Shown here: one piece after another, positions 10,686 to 20,940 of the stretch | Position numbering within the stretch: position 1 is the first letter of the stretch | How the letters are laid out: each line of letters begins with the position of its first letter | Assembly: GCA_958510875.1 (NCBI GenBank) | Contig: OY294070.1 | Span: 1,116,001-1,180,000, forward strand | DNA: 64,000 nucleotides | Direction: 5' to 3' | Source of the DNA: Endomychus coccineus | Taxonomy: Eukaryota > Arthropoda > Insecta > Coleoptera > Endomychidae | Program-made: the position numbers and the translations under genes | Notes under the pieces: model-generated | The model's database searches: none | What the model saw: only the letters and a program-made list of their open reading frames with translations | Told to the model about the DNA's origin: nothing

Positions 10686-12434
10686 CTAAGTATTGCAAAT
10701 AACTTTAATATATTCCAAACAAAACACAACAATGCTAATAACGTTACCACAACCCCATACAAGAAAAGAGAATTGTAAATGGTTCAGTGTCAAACTTTGC
10801 GTTTTAATATCTTGCACCACATGTGGCATCTCGAACTCGTACAGCTTCTGGGTGTACCGCAAGATGCCGGCGTCGCTCAATTTGTGCAACACAGTATTAA
10901 TGGGCTTAAAAATAGGATGGCCCTTCACAAAGAAGAAAACATCGTTAAGCGTGAAGAATGGGTCATCTAAAATGTAAATCCTCGGAATTCCGTATTCGTC
11001 CAACTCGTAGTAACTTAAATTGTAACTGAATTGTATCAAAGGTCTGATAGTCACCATGGTACCCTCGAAGCAAACTCCAGTTACGCAACTGGAAGTATCT
11101 TGAGTGAATATAATCTTGTTCTCGATACCATCTAATTCCAAAGCATCCTTCATGCCATGGTATACGCAAATAATTAAATCTGAGGCTTCAATTTCTTCCA
11201 CTGTAGTTATTTGGTGTTCGTGAATATTGCTCAGATAGATATCCAAAAGTTTCGACGTGAAAATCGTTGTTATAATCAAGAATGCCATCATCCAAATCCC
11301 GTAGATACCTTTCATGTGCATACGTTCGAAGTTCGAAACTGGTGCAAAAATACTCAACGTCATTTGTACAACATCGCTCATTACAATATTTGTGTTTCGC
11401 CTAATTGCTATGTAGAATTTGTTTGAAAAATAACTCAGGCATAACACGATGAGGACGCTTGAAAGTAAAAATTTCCAAATCGACTGAGAAAATATGGTCA
11501 CGATCCGTTTCCAGGGCGGTGATAATTTTGCTCTGGGCACCATCCAAACCATAGGATTTACATCCAATTCGAGGGTTACATCGAAAATCAAGCCAACTTC
11601 ATGGTTTGCGAGAGTAGCGCCAAAATACATATCGCCTCTTTTCATATCTGCCACCTCCGAAGTTTTGCCGTGTACAGCGATGCGATTCTGGATAATTTCA
11701 TCGAACGGAAGGGTTTCTAGATTCACTTCGAAGTAGTCAGCAATGATACTTAAGTGGCTCATTTCTATTCCCTTCCCACTTTTGAACACATTGACAGTAG
11801 TTTGGCCACCGGCGTGATATAATCGGATGGTGGAGTTATTCCATGTTTTTGGAGTGTAAACTTCAAATAATTTGGAAATACTAACATCAATTTCAACTAG
11901 AATGGCATTTACCGAGATCTTTCTCAAATCTGTATACAATAAGTTAGGAAAGTTCTTCCATGTGAATAAACTGGTCTCATTTTCCAAACCTATAGCCGAG
12001 CAAGTGGCAACTTGTATCGGATCTTTTGCAATATTATTGAAACCACCATGAAGGTATGGTTTGTACGAAAATAGTTTCTTGACAGTTCCATCGTTAGTAT
12101 CCAGCACCACAACACTTGTAATATAGAATTTGTATAAGATAAGGAAGAGATCAGGATCCACACGATCGGTGATAATCACGAATTTTGCTCTTGGATTGAA
12201 GACAGGTTTGAGTCTCAATTTCTTTAATACCTCTTCCATTTCAAACGCTCTCGATTCTATCAAATAAATATCAGTGTGCCAAACAGTTGAGTGTATTTGT
12301 GAAGAATTTGTGTTGAATCGCATTACTGGCATTTTGAGATGTCCGTTAAAATTAACAGTCAAAACTTGAGAGTCGTTATATAAATTTAGTATAATCAATT
12401 GTTCGATACATGCATGCAGGAATAAAGGATACAT
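10686..12434 (-). CDS. Divergent ionotropic receptor (IR copy 3)
   Basis: This is an intact 582-aa intronless frame. Approximate layout: N-terminal region 1-180; S1 lobe 185-310, ending in PMVWMVPRAKLSPPWKR; first membrane helix 318-338; pore segment 350-366 (VVQMTLSIFAPV); second helix 374-396 (IYGIWMMAFLIITTIFTSKLL); S2 lobe about 405-545; last helix 552-575. Such receptors form cation channels in sensory neurons. The S1 and S2 lobes are too divergent to predict a ligand. The body ATG is preceded by TTAG/CAAGATG, shared by most copies. It is closest in appearance to copies 4 and 5, and the N-terminal 110 residues closely match pseudogene copy 6. Start choice is uncertain because a leader lies upstream in phase but is separated by two stops. 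Confidence 0.88.
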   Translation of the reverse strand: MYPLFLHACIEQLIILNLYNDSQVLTVNFNGHLKMPVMRFNTNSSQIHSTVWHTDIYLIESRAFEMEEVLKKLRLKPVFNPRAKFVIITDRVDPDLFLILYKFYITSVVVLDTNDGTVKKLFSYKPYLHGGFNNIAKDPIQVATCSAIGLENETSLFTWKNFPNLLYTDLRKISVNAILVEIDVSISKLFEVYTPKTWNNSTIRLYHAGGQTTVNVFKSGKGIEMSHLSIIADYFEVNLETLPFDEIIQNRIAVHGKTSEVADMKRGDMYFGATLANHEVGLIFDVTLELDVNPMVWMVPRAKLSPPWKRIVTIFSQSIWKFLLSSVLIVLCLSYFSNKFYIAIRRNTNIVMSDVVQMTLSIFAPVSNFERMHMKGIYGIWMMAFLIITTIFTSKLLDIYLSNIHEHQITTVEEIEASDLIICVYHGMKDALELDGIENKIIFTQDTSSCVTGVCFEGTMVTIRPLIQFSYNLSYYELDEYGIPRIYILDDPFFTLNDVFFFVKGHPIFKPINTVLHKLSDAGILRYTQKLYEFEMPHVVQDIKTQSLTLNHLQFSFLVWGCGNVISIVVFCLEYIKVICNT

Positions 12435-12458
12435 CTTGCTAATACAAATGTTTTAATG

Positions 12459-12557
12459 TTATTGATAGGAATTCAAACCTGATGTAGTTATGCGACATTC
12501 TACTGAAAGCTTTCTTTCTATATGATTAAGAAAAATATGCGACAAGAAGAAGAGCAT
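12459..12557 (-). other. Hydrophobic leader upstream of IR copy 3
   Basis: From ATG at 12557 the peptide begins MLFFLSHIFLNHIERKLSVE and is in the same phase as the receptor start at 12434. Two TAA codons three bases apart lie between them. It is homologous to the leaders of copies 2 and 6. It could be a decayed signal peptide or part of a missed exon. Confidence 0.45.
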
Positions 12558-12649
12558 TAAGACATAAATCCATAATAACTTTTTTGTTCGAGCTGGATTT
12601 GCTAACACTACAGAATGGCATAACGTTTTCATAACTGCATTAAACATAA

Positions 12650-14095
12650 TCGTCTAGAACTTTTTCTAAGGGTAGAATTATAAATCAGAATTTACCCTGA
12701 TGATGGCTGATTGGTAACTGGATGGTCCTCAGCACTTTAACAGAATTTTAGTGGATAAGGGTGATTCAGGTTCAAATGGTGTCTAGGATGACTGGTGGGA
12801 AGTGGGAAGTACGAAACCATTGAAAACAAAACTTATTTATATTGGAAATAGTAGCTAAAATCTATCTTTGAAACTTGACACCACAGAATTAGTTACAGCC
12901 ATGGGGGCCGACGTTCGAGAATATGGACTTTGGTCACCTAACATATTTGATTTTTCTTCCGAACGACGAAGTTGTAGAAATCTTTCCTTATGCCTATAAC
13001 CTACAAGCCTTCAAGAAAAATTCGAATGGTTTACTCCTCGTTAAGGGCTTCTGCTAGGGCCCTTACCACAAAGCGTATCTATGGATAGCCTTGTCCCAGG
13101 GTGGTCTCAGTGAAATAAGTAACCAGGGGTCAATAGGGCAGATTGAATAGTATTAGAATTGCAGGCTTTAATTGCAATTAATAATTGGTTACTTCTTGAC
13201 TACTTAAATGCTGTTGCAGAAAGTCAATTTAGATAAAGACGGAACTTCCCAATAATAAGTTTATTTATAGCTTGAACATAAATAAATATTTGACTCTCTC
13301 TGTATAATAATAATTTATCCCGACCCGGGGGAAGCACAAGGAAGCTCAGAAACAATAAGGCTATTTCCTCATTATAGTCTTACAAACAAATAGTCTCGTG
13401 AGTATTATTAAAAACGTCTATTCATGCACCAATTAGCAAAATTACCTAATACTTCAATGGTAACTGGCGGAACACATACTTTTGATTTCGTCGGTCTGAA
13501 TGGTTCACTCACACTTCAATTGGCTCACTAACTATAATTGTAATAATTCTAATAATCAACATAATGAACCTCAACGCTTGCGAGGCATTCTTTTAAACCA
13601 ATCGTGCTGGTCAAGTCATCTACACTAGCTCCAGCCAAGCCGTTTCTTGCTCATTTCGCGCTCATGATGGTTCACCAGTTCCTCGATTTTGTGCCGTTTT
13701 TATGGTTACATCTGTTCCGATATCTTTTGTTGACACGAAATATGCACGTTTCCGAATGAAATCAAAATATAGGCGACTTATGAATGGAACCGTATGCAAA
13801 TCTGACACTTAAACTACACGGATGTCAATCCCCGTACAATCTATCCTCCTATACAACAAAATAATTATTCGGAATTATCAATTCGAAATACTAATATAAA
13901 CGAAAACTAAAATTTGCAACTAATCTACGTGTTGCCCATTAAATAATTATTCAATATTTTAGAGCTTCGTTGCAGGTTTTTCTCTCGTATAGTCAAAGTA
14001 TATAAAAAAATTTCTCATAGAGGGACCACGGTTTCACTTGATTGGGAAAATAGGGTTCTAGATGGTTTGATGATTGGTAATCTCGACCATTTTCT
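12650..14095. mobile_element. Spacer with a broken non-LTR retrotransposon 3' end
   Basis: At about 12955-13060 a plus-strand frame reads VEIFPYAYNLQAFKKNSNG. This matches the C-terminal tail of the retrotransposon at 38160-39240 (EVFPMPLTSKPSK region in shifted frames). The very end of that element (CTCTCGTATAGTCAAAGTAT) reappears at about 13980-14005, after some 900 bp of unrelated sequence, so the tail may have been split by a later insertion of unknown type (about 13075-13970). No host gene was seen. Confidence 0.5.
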
Positions 14096-14116
14096 CGGCT
14101 TCATTGACTGGACTAA
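14096..14116. repeat. Terminal fragment of a foldback family
   Basis: The 20-mer CGGCTTCATTGACTGGACTA is identical to the outer edge of the large foldback element at 56584-57618. Only this end is recognised here, 46 bp downstream of the stop of IR copy 4. Confidence 0.5.
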
Positions 14117-14162
14117 ATATAATGAAACTTTGAAATAGATTGTACCAATTTTAATTTCTTAG

Positions 14163-15899
14163 CTAAGTTTTACAAATAACATTAATATATTCTAAACAGA
14201 ACACTACAACACCGATGACGTTGCCACAACCCCATACAAGAAAAGCAAATTGTAGATGGTTCAGTGTCAACCTTTGTGTTTTAATATCTTGCACCACATG
14301 TGGCATTACGAATTCACGTTGCTTTGTGCTATATTGTACGATACCAGCTTGGCTTAGTTTATGAAGCAAATCATTGAAAGGCTCAAAAACAGGATGACCT
14401 TTCACAAAGACAAACACATCATAAACGTTCAAGAACGCGACTTCTAGGATATGTATCCTGGGTATTCCGTTATCGTCCAACTGGTAGAAACTTGAATCAT
14501 AATTGTATCGTCTGAAAGGTGTAATGGTCGCCATGGTACCCTCGAAGGCTACTCCATTGGCACAATTAGCAGCTGTAGAAGTATATATTATCTTGTTATT
14601 AAACCTTTCTACTTCTATAGCCTTCTTCGTACCAAAGAATATACACATGACCAAGTTCGAGGCATTAATTTCTTCCACTGTAGCTATTTGGTGTTCGTGA
14701 ATATTACTCAAATAGATATCCAAAAGTTTGGACGAGAAAATAGTTGTAATGATCAATATCGCCATCATCCAAATCCCGTAGATACCCTTCATGTGCATAC
14801 GTTCGAAATTTGAAACTGGTGCGAAGAGGCTCAACGTCATTTGGACAGCTTCGCTTAATTGAAAATTTGTATTTGGTGTAATTGGTATGTGCAATTTGTT
14901 TAGCAAATAACTCAAACAGGTAACGATAAGGACACTGCAAAGCAATAATTTCCAGATCGACCGAGAAAATATGGTCATTATCCGTTTCCAGAGCGGTAAC
15001 AATTTCGCCCTTGGCACCATCCAAATCAATGAATTCACATCTAGAGGAACGGTTACATCAAAAACCAAGCCAGATTCAAAGTTGGCAAGAACCGATCCAA
15101 AGTACAAATCGCCTTCTTTCAGATCTGCCACCTCTAAAGTCCTACCGGGTGTTATGATACCGTTCCTCGTGTCTTCATCAAGCTCAAGGATTTCTAGATT
15201 CACGTCTAAGTAGTCAGCAATTATTCTTGGAACGTTCATATCAATACCGTGTGAAATTTTAAACGTCTTTCCTTTCTTATGTTTTTCATACATTCCGATG
15301 GTGGAGTTTATCCATTTTTTTGGAATATAAACTTCATGAAGTTTGAAATTACTAACGTCAATTTCAACTTGAATCGAACGTATCGCGATATTCTTCGGCA
15401 TTTTATTAAATAACGTCAAAGGGTTATCGAATGAATCGGGATCATTCTCCAAATCTGCTGCAGAGCATCTGGCAACTTCGATAGGATCTTTCTCGATATT
15501 TTTTAAATTTCCACGAAGATACGGTCGGTACGAAAATAATTTTTTCACATTTTCGTGTGTAGTATCTAACACTACAACTCTTGTAATGTAAAACTTGTAT
15601 AAAATATGAAACAGATCATCATCTACCCTATCGGTGACGATTATAAATCTCGTTCTTGGATTGAAAACAAGTCTGAGTCTCAACTTCGTTAAAACTTCTT
15701 CGAACTCGAACACGCTCGATTCTATTATATAAATATCAGTGTGCCAAATGGTTGACATTGTATTGGGAGAGTGTGTGATGATTCGTGTTACTGGCATTTC
15801 AAGGTGTCCGTCAAAATTCACAGTTACAATTTGGGAGTTATTGTATAAATTTAGTAATAGCAATTGTTCGATACATGCCAGAAGAAATGACCGATACAT
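14163..15899 (-). CDS. Divergent ionotropic receptor (IR copy 4)
   Basis: This intact 578-aa intronless frame has the same order as its paralogues. The S1 lobe ends in SLIWMVPRAKLLPLWKR. The first membrane helix is SIWKLLLCSVLIVTCLSYLL, the pore stretch AVQMTLSLFAPVSNFER, and the second helix IYGIWMMAILIITTIFSSKLL. An S2 lobe follows, with the last helix LNHLQFAFLVWGCGNVIGVVV. It is predicted to be a chemosensory cation channel subunit at the dendritic membrane, by family only. The ATG at 15899 follows CGCAG/CAAG, the conserved context of the array. A leader-like ORF upstream (15927-16021) is open but in a different phase. Confidence 0.88.
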   Translation of the reverse strand: MYRSFLLACIEQLLLLNLYNNSQIVTVNFDGHLEMPVTRIITHSPNTMSTIWHTDIYIIESSVFEFEEVLTKLRLRLVFNPRTRFIIVTDRVDDDLFHILYKFYITRVVVLDTTHENVKKLFSYRPYLRGNLKNIEKDPIEVARCSAADLENDPDSFDNPLTLFNKMPKNIAIRSIQVEIDVSNFKLHEVYIPKKWINSTIGMYEKHKKGKTFKISHGIDMNVPRIIADYLDVNLEILELDEDTRNGIITPGRTLEVADLKEGDLYFGSVLANFESGLVFDVTVPLDVNSLIWMVPRAKLLPLWKRIMTIFSRSIWKLLLCSVLIVTCLSYLLNKLHIPITPNTNFQLSEAVQMTLSLFAPVSNFERMHMKGIYGIWMMAILIITTIFSSKLLDIYLSNIHEHQIATVEEINASNLVMCIFFGTKKAIEVERFNNKIIYTSTAANCANGVAFEGTMATITPFRRYNYDSSFYQLDDNGIPRIHILEVAFLNVYDVFVFVKGHPVFEPFNDLLHKLSQAGIVQYSTKQREFVMPHVVQDIKTQRLTLNHLQFAFLVWGCGNVIGVVVFCLEYINVICKT

Positions 15900-15926
15900 C
15901 TTGCTGCGAGTATCGGTTGAATTTTA

Positions 15927-16021
15927 ATGATTTGAATTAAGACTTGATGTAATTGATACAATATTCTACTAAAAGGTTTATTTATATACGCCCAAAAAGA
16001 AAATCCAAATAAAAAGAACAT
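15927..16021 (-). other. Leader-like hydrophobic ORF upstream of IR copy 4
   Basis: The frame starting MFFLFGFSFWAY at 16021 is homologous in nucleotides to the other IR leaders and has no stop before the receptor. It is one base out of phase with the receptor ATG. An alternative frame from the same region starts MILCLNVLFIWIFFLG and ends at a TAA. The shift could be an indel in a no longer used leader. Confidence 0.4.
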
Positions 16022-16079
16022 TAAGGCATAAAATCATGTTGACTGTGTAATGTAAGTCCGGTTTCCATGACAGCGTAAT

Positions 16080-17790
16080 TGTTCTTATTATGTAAATCAT
16101 AAATAATTAGGTCGCACAAAAAAGTGAGCTATAAACGTTTTACATCTACATCTAATGCAATATTCCAAAATCGTATTATAGTCTAGTCCCTCTGTAATTT
16201 TTAGGGTTTAAATTTTAACGTTCCTTAATTTTGGTTAATCTTTATGTTTTTGGGTGTCTTGGTCTGGGTCTGGGTCCTATGCTACACGAGCTATTGGCCA
16301 TTTTTTGGGTCCAAATGTCCCCGACTTTGATGTTTTTTCAATTTTTAGAGAAACTCTGAGTTCCACTCCTCATCATTTTATGACAGAAAAAGTTGTAAAA
16401 CATCAAAACGAGTGAAAGTACGCCAATTAGAAGTTAATAGAATGTAAGCGGCCTAATATTGGGCCCAAAAATTTGAGCAAAATCATACGTTTGTTCAATT
16501 GTCAATTATAAGATGACTGTTTGTCGTATCAACTAATCCTTAACATGCATTGATAGTATTTTGTGTGTACTTTGATACCTGTTTTTTATTTGTTTGATAT
16601 TCGCAAAGGGGCGCTGCAATCGCTCTTCTCGTTAAAAACGTAATTTTCGATAAATTAACCTTTTGACTCAAAACAAAATTCAAACGAAATATATTGATGG
16701 CTTTCACTATGAACCAAAATCCAACCACTTTGGTTCATATGGGCCGATTTAAGACCCTTTTGTAAAAAAAACCGTGACAAATTAGACAAATTTTTAGGTT
16801 AGAAAGTTTGGATCAAGAAAATAAATTCCTAGTTAAATAGCTGAAACATTTACGCAAATTTTGGTACCAAGCACGATCTTTTCGGTTGCGTCAATCCCGA
16901 GAAAACTCATGCTAAGCCTTTTGGGCCCTACCTGGCCCAATTTCGAAGCTTTTGTTATGAACCTTTTGGTTCAGACTGTAGATGCCTCTTGTGGTTATCT
17001 CAATATACCATTTTCACCGCTTCAGCGTTTGACAAAGTCACACACAAAAAAATCAACTAAACATTCCATTTCTTCATTATCAAAAATGATGTACCCTAGA
17101 GTTAACCCGGGATCGATCCTACCCGGGACACTTTTTTTTTTACTTTTTTCGATGATTATGATACAAAATCAAAATAATTTTAATAATAATATTCATTTTT
17201 ATTATATTATTAATGCTATCATTAAAAAAACAATTTCCTTCGGTATTCATATATTCATAGATATCATTATTATCATCTCTATGTTTCATACTGACACCTG
17301 CTGTCAGGTTGACATTCAAAATTATTCACACTACAATATAACCTGTTCTACACTGACACTTGCGGTCACATGATTCAACATTTGTCACAGAGTAACCGCA
17401 TGAAATATATATATTTATAACCAGAAAAACACGGTTGTCATTACGGTAAAATAAAATACTACAATTCCATTTGAAAGAGGGAAATTGGATGTCAAAGATA
17501 CCACGCGTTCAAAAACAAACACAGATCCTATTTTCAGCAATTGAAGTTCAAATCCATACGACCAATAGGAACGACGCAATCGTCCCCAATGGGTTAAGCA
17601 CGCACACACACCACACAGCCATCATGTCAAAAATAGACTAGATCGATCAGGAAAATTCTTCCCTATTTACTAAGTATAGTGAGGGTTGTAAAAAGAGGGA
17701 TTTCCCAAATTTTGATCATCATTTCAAAGTTCCATCAACCTCATTTATAGAACAGTCGAAGCTTAATAAAGGTGGCCCCATCTCCAATCA
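16080..17790. other. IR spacer, no gene recognised
   Basis: AT-rich sequence with one 170-codon plus frame (16861-17373), low in complexity and without a recognisable domain. A small GC-rich palindromic patch (ACCCGGGATCGATCCTACCCGGG region, about 17106-17129) is the only standout. No terminal repeats were identified. Confidence 0.4.
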
Positions 17791-17794
17791 ATCA

Positions 17795-18060
17795 AACAAT
17801 TAAAATGGGGGCGGACAAGTCCGGAGCACTTAGACCGCTTGATTGGGTACATTGTGCGCCGCTTGATACAAGAATCAGCCCAGCAGGCCTAAGGCAGTGC
17901 CGAAAGCACATCTATTAAAAGTTGGGTTTCCAACAATGCCCATTGTGTGTAGATTTTCATTCAGATGACAGTGCTCTGTGGGGAGTCCCGTCACCAGGTT
18001 TAGGTTTGTCCTGCTCATAGAGAGAAGGGTTTTAGAAAGTTTCGGCGAGAACTCCCTAAT
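17795..18060 (-). mobile_element. Non-LTR retrotransposon 3' fragment
   Basis: Reading the minus strand gives LVTGLPTEHCHLNENLHTMG, the same tail motif as the copy at 960-1260. A 3' untranslated tail follows that also matches that copy (both contain a GGCCTGCTGG block, GCGCACAATG and a GATTGATT end). It is a 5'-truncated fragment, inserted opposite to the first copy. Confidence 0.65.
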
Positions 18061-18386
18061 GTGAAGCTTCGCGCTTTACTGTTCCTACAATCATTTAAAT
18101 TTGACCAGCAGGAGTACCCCAAACATAGTTTGCTAAAAAAGTGGAGGAAGTCAATATCAATAGATCACAAATTTTTAAATTGTATTTCAACTGACTATCC
18201 ATCTTTCAACAATCAATGTAGTGACTTATACTATCTATTTTGTTAATAGCTTACAGGATATTATTATTATCATTATTACATGTGGCTCGTGAGGAAATCC
18301 TCTAATGGGATCAGGTAGGAAGATCTTAGAGGACAATCGATAACACCATATCAATTTTAATATGATAGTTTACAACACACTTATGA

Positions 18387-20117
18387 CTAAGTCTTACAAT
18401 TAACATAAATATATTCAAAAGAGAACACTACAATACTGATGACGTTGCCACAAATCCATACAAGAAAAGCAAATTGTAAATGGTTCAGTGTCAAACTTTG
18501 TGTTCCAATACCTTGTAGCACATGTGGAAATTCAAAATCGTGCTTCTTCATGCTATACTGTAGGATGCCGGATGCACTCAATTTGTGCACCAACGTTTTG
18601 CAAGGCTCAAACATAGGATGACCTTTCACAAAGACCATAAGATTATAAATATTGAAAAATGCCTCTTCCAAGATATATACCCTCGGTATTCCATGTTCGT
18701 CCAACTCGTAGAAACTTAAATTATAGAAACTGAATTGTCTCAAAAGTCTGATAGTCACCATGGTACCCTCAAAAGCTACTCCAGGCGCGCAACTCGCGCT
18801 GTTAGGAGTGAATATTATCTTGTTTGGGACCTTTTCTATTTCTAGAGCATTCTTTAAACCATAGTATACACAAATAATTAAATCTGAGGCTTTGATTTCA
18901 TCCACTGTAGATATTTGGTGTTCGTGAATATTACTCAGATAGATATCCAACAGTTTGGACGTGAAAATACAGGTTACGATCAATATTGCCATCATCCAAG
19001 TGAAGTAGATGCCTTTCAGGTGAAAGTTTTCGAAGTTCGAAACTGGTGCGAACGTACTTAGCGTCATTTGTACAGCTTCGCTCAATTGCAGATTTGTGTT
19101 TGGTGTAAGGGGCGTGTGAAGTTTATAAAAAAAATAGCTCAAACCAGTAACGATGATTACAGTGACGAGCAATAATTTCCATATCGACGGAGGAAATATG
19201 GTCACGATCCGTTTGAATGGCGGTGATAATTTTGCTCTTGGCACCATCCAAACCAAAGGCGTTACATCTACAGGTGCCGTTACATCAAAAACCAAGACGC
19301 TTTCGAAATTCCCAAGTATCCCACCCAGATACATATCGGCTCCTTTCAGATCTGTCGCCTGTGAAGTTCTACCGGGAATAGCCAATGAATCCCTGATTTC
19401 GATATCAGTGGGGAGGGATTTCAGATTCACATTCAAATATTCAGCAATAACCTGGAAGGAGTTTATATTCAATCCACGACCAGTTTTATAAGCGGTTCCA
19501 TCATCACCGCTATAATAGAACTTCATGGTACCGTTGATCCATTTCTTGGGAGTGTAAACTTCAAACAATTTAGAATTACCAACGTAAATTTCAACTTGAA
19601 TGGAATTTACCGAGATCTTTTTCAAATCTCTATATAATACGTTTGCGAATAAACTGATATCGTCTTTCAAGCCTACAGCCGAGCAAGTGGCAACTTGTAT
19701 CGGATCTCTCGCTATATTATTGAAATCTCCATGTAGGTATGGCTCGTACGAAAATAGTTTCTTGACAGTTCCATCTTTAGTATCCAACACCACAACTCTC
19801 GTAATATAGAACTTGTATAAAATAAGGAAGAGATCGGAATCCACATGATCCATAATAATCACGAATTTTGCCCTTGGATTAAAAACAGTTTCTACTTTCA
19901 AGTTCCTCAAAACCCCCTCTAACTCGAACGCTTTCGATTCTATGATATAAATATCAGTGTGCCAAATAGTTGAGTGTATTTGTGAAGAGTTTTTGTTGAT
20001 CCGCATCACTGGCATTCCGAGGTATCCATCAAAATTAACTGACAAAACCTGAGAGCCATTGTATAAATTTAGTAGAACCATTTGTTCGATACATGCATGC
20101 AGGAATACATTATACAT
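18387..20117 (-). CDS. Divergent ionotropic receptor (IR copy 5)
   Basis: This intact 576-aa intronless frame has S1 ending in PLVWMVPRAKLSPPFKR and a first membrane helix IWKLLLVTVIIVTGLSYFF. The pore stretch is AVQMTLSTFAPVSNFE and the second helix IYFTWMMAILIVTCIFTSKLL. S2 contains IRLLRQFSFYNLSFYELDEHG, and the C-terminal helix is LQFAFLVWICGNVISIVVFSF. Role as for the other copies: putative ligand-gated cation channel. The ATG follows CGTAG/CAAG. It is the last full-length member at this end of the array. Its final ~45 residues (ending EYIYVNCKT) are the closest match to the C-terminal remnant of pseudogene copy 6. Confidence 0.88.
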   Translation of the reverse strand: MYNVFLHACIEQMVLLNLYNGSQVLSVNFDGYLGMPVMRINKNSSQIHSTIWHTDIYIIESKAFELEGVLRNLKVETVFNPRAKFVIIMDHVDSDLFLILYKFYITRVVVLDTKDGTVKKLFSYEPYLHGDFNNIARDPIQVATCSAVGLKDDISLFANVLYRDLKKISVNSIQVEIYVGNSKLFEVYTPKKWINGTMKFYYSGDDGTAYKTGRGLNINSFQVIAEYLNVNLKSLPTDIEIRDSLAIPGRTSQATDLKGADMYLGGILGNFESVLVFDVTAPVDVTPLVWMVPRAKLSPPFKRIVTIFPPSIWKLLLVTVIIVTGLSYFFYKLHTPLTPNTNLQLSEAVQMTLSTFAPVSNFENFHLKGIYFTWMMAILIVTCIFTSKLLDIYLSNIHEHQISTVDEIKASDLIICVYYGLKNALEIEKVPNKIIFTPNSASCAPGVAFEGTMVTIRLLRQFSFYNLSFYELDEHGIPRVYILEEAFFNIYNLMVFVKGHPMFEPCKTLVHKLSASGILQYSMKKHDFEFPHVLQGIGTQSLTLNHLQFAFLVWICGNVISIVVFSFEYIYVNCKT

Positions 20118-20121
20118 CTTG

Positions 20122-20340
20122 CTACGAGAATTCTTTTAACCACGATTGATCAGAATTTAGACTTGATTCAGTCTTACAACATTCTGCTAAAAGGTTCGTT
20201 GCTATATACATCCGAAGAAAAAGAACATTAAGTCGTAGAATCATATCGACTATGTAATGCAAGTTTGTCTTCCATGCCAGTGTAATGTTCTTATTAAGGT
20301 AATCATAATTAATTTCTTCACACAACAAAAATAAGGACAA
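20122..20340 (-). other. Leader region upstream of IR copy 5
   Basis: The nucleotide stretch homologous to the other IR leaders is present. In one frame it reads MILRLNVLFLRMYIATNLLAE. In the frame that is in phase with the receptor ATG it reads MFFFFGCI and stops. It was probably coding in an ancestor. Present use is doubtful. Confidence 0.4.
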
Positions 20341-20799
20341 TAGAGTGTGCTATAAAATTTCACAATTACATCTGATGCAATATTCCAGAATCGTAATGTA
20401 GTGGAATAAGAAATTTTTTGGTAGTTATTGATTTTATAATTTCAATTCCCAATTTCTCTCGAAACCGGACACTGTTAGTGGAGTCAATCTACGGAAAAGT
20501 AGGACGAGGTTCCTAAAAATTTGTTAGATGTTAGCGACCTGCAAAAAATGGTGTGTTATGATAGATTCTAAAATTTCTGTCACCAATATTGGGTGAAACC
20601 ATGTCTAACCTTCAAAAAACTGTTTTTTTGCACTTTTCTTAGGTCAGTTTTGGAGTTTCATTTTATTTGGACCCATCAGACTTACAGCTGAGGTTTGAAA
20701 TTGGTAGCCATTTATTGTTGGTATTTGAGGAGCCTTTAGTTCAAATTTCGTGACATTCCATAGCAACCCCCCCCCCCCTAGAATGTATATATAAATACA

Positions 20800-20935
20800 T
20801 ATGAAATTTGGTGAAAATGAATAACAAAAATAGGCGACAAGAAAAAGAGCATTAAGACATAAAATCATAATGACTTTGTTATTTGAGATTGGTTTTCTTG
20901 ACAGTATATTTTTCTCATATGTTATCATTATTATT
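20800..20935 (-). pseudogene. Orphan IR leader remnant
   Basis: The minus strand carries the IR leader sequence again (frame reading IMILCLNALFLVAYFC; alternative frame MLFFLSPIFV). No receptor body follows before the next leader at 20122-20340. It is next to a run of 12 C (20767-20778). It marks a seventh, otherwise deleted IR copy. Confidence 0.5.
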
Positions 20936-20940
20936 CACAT

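Noticed and set aside
16861..17373. 170-codon plus-strand frame
   Set aside because: Composition is driven by AT-rich repeats (poly-Asn, Ile). No domain, and it overlaps an obvious low-complexity tract.
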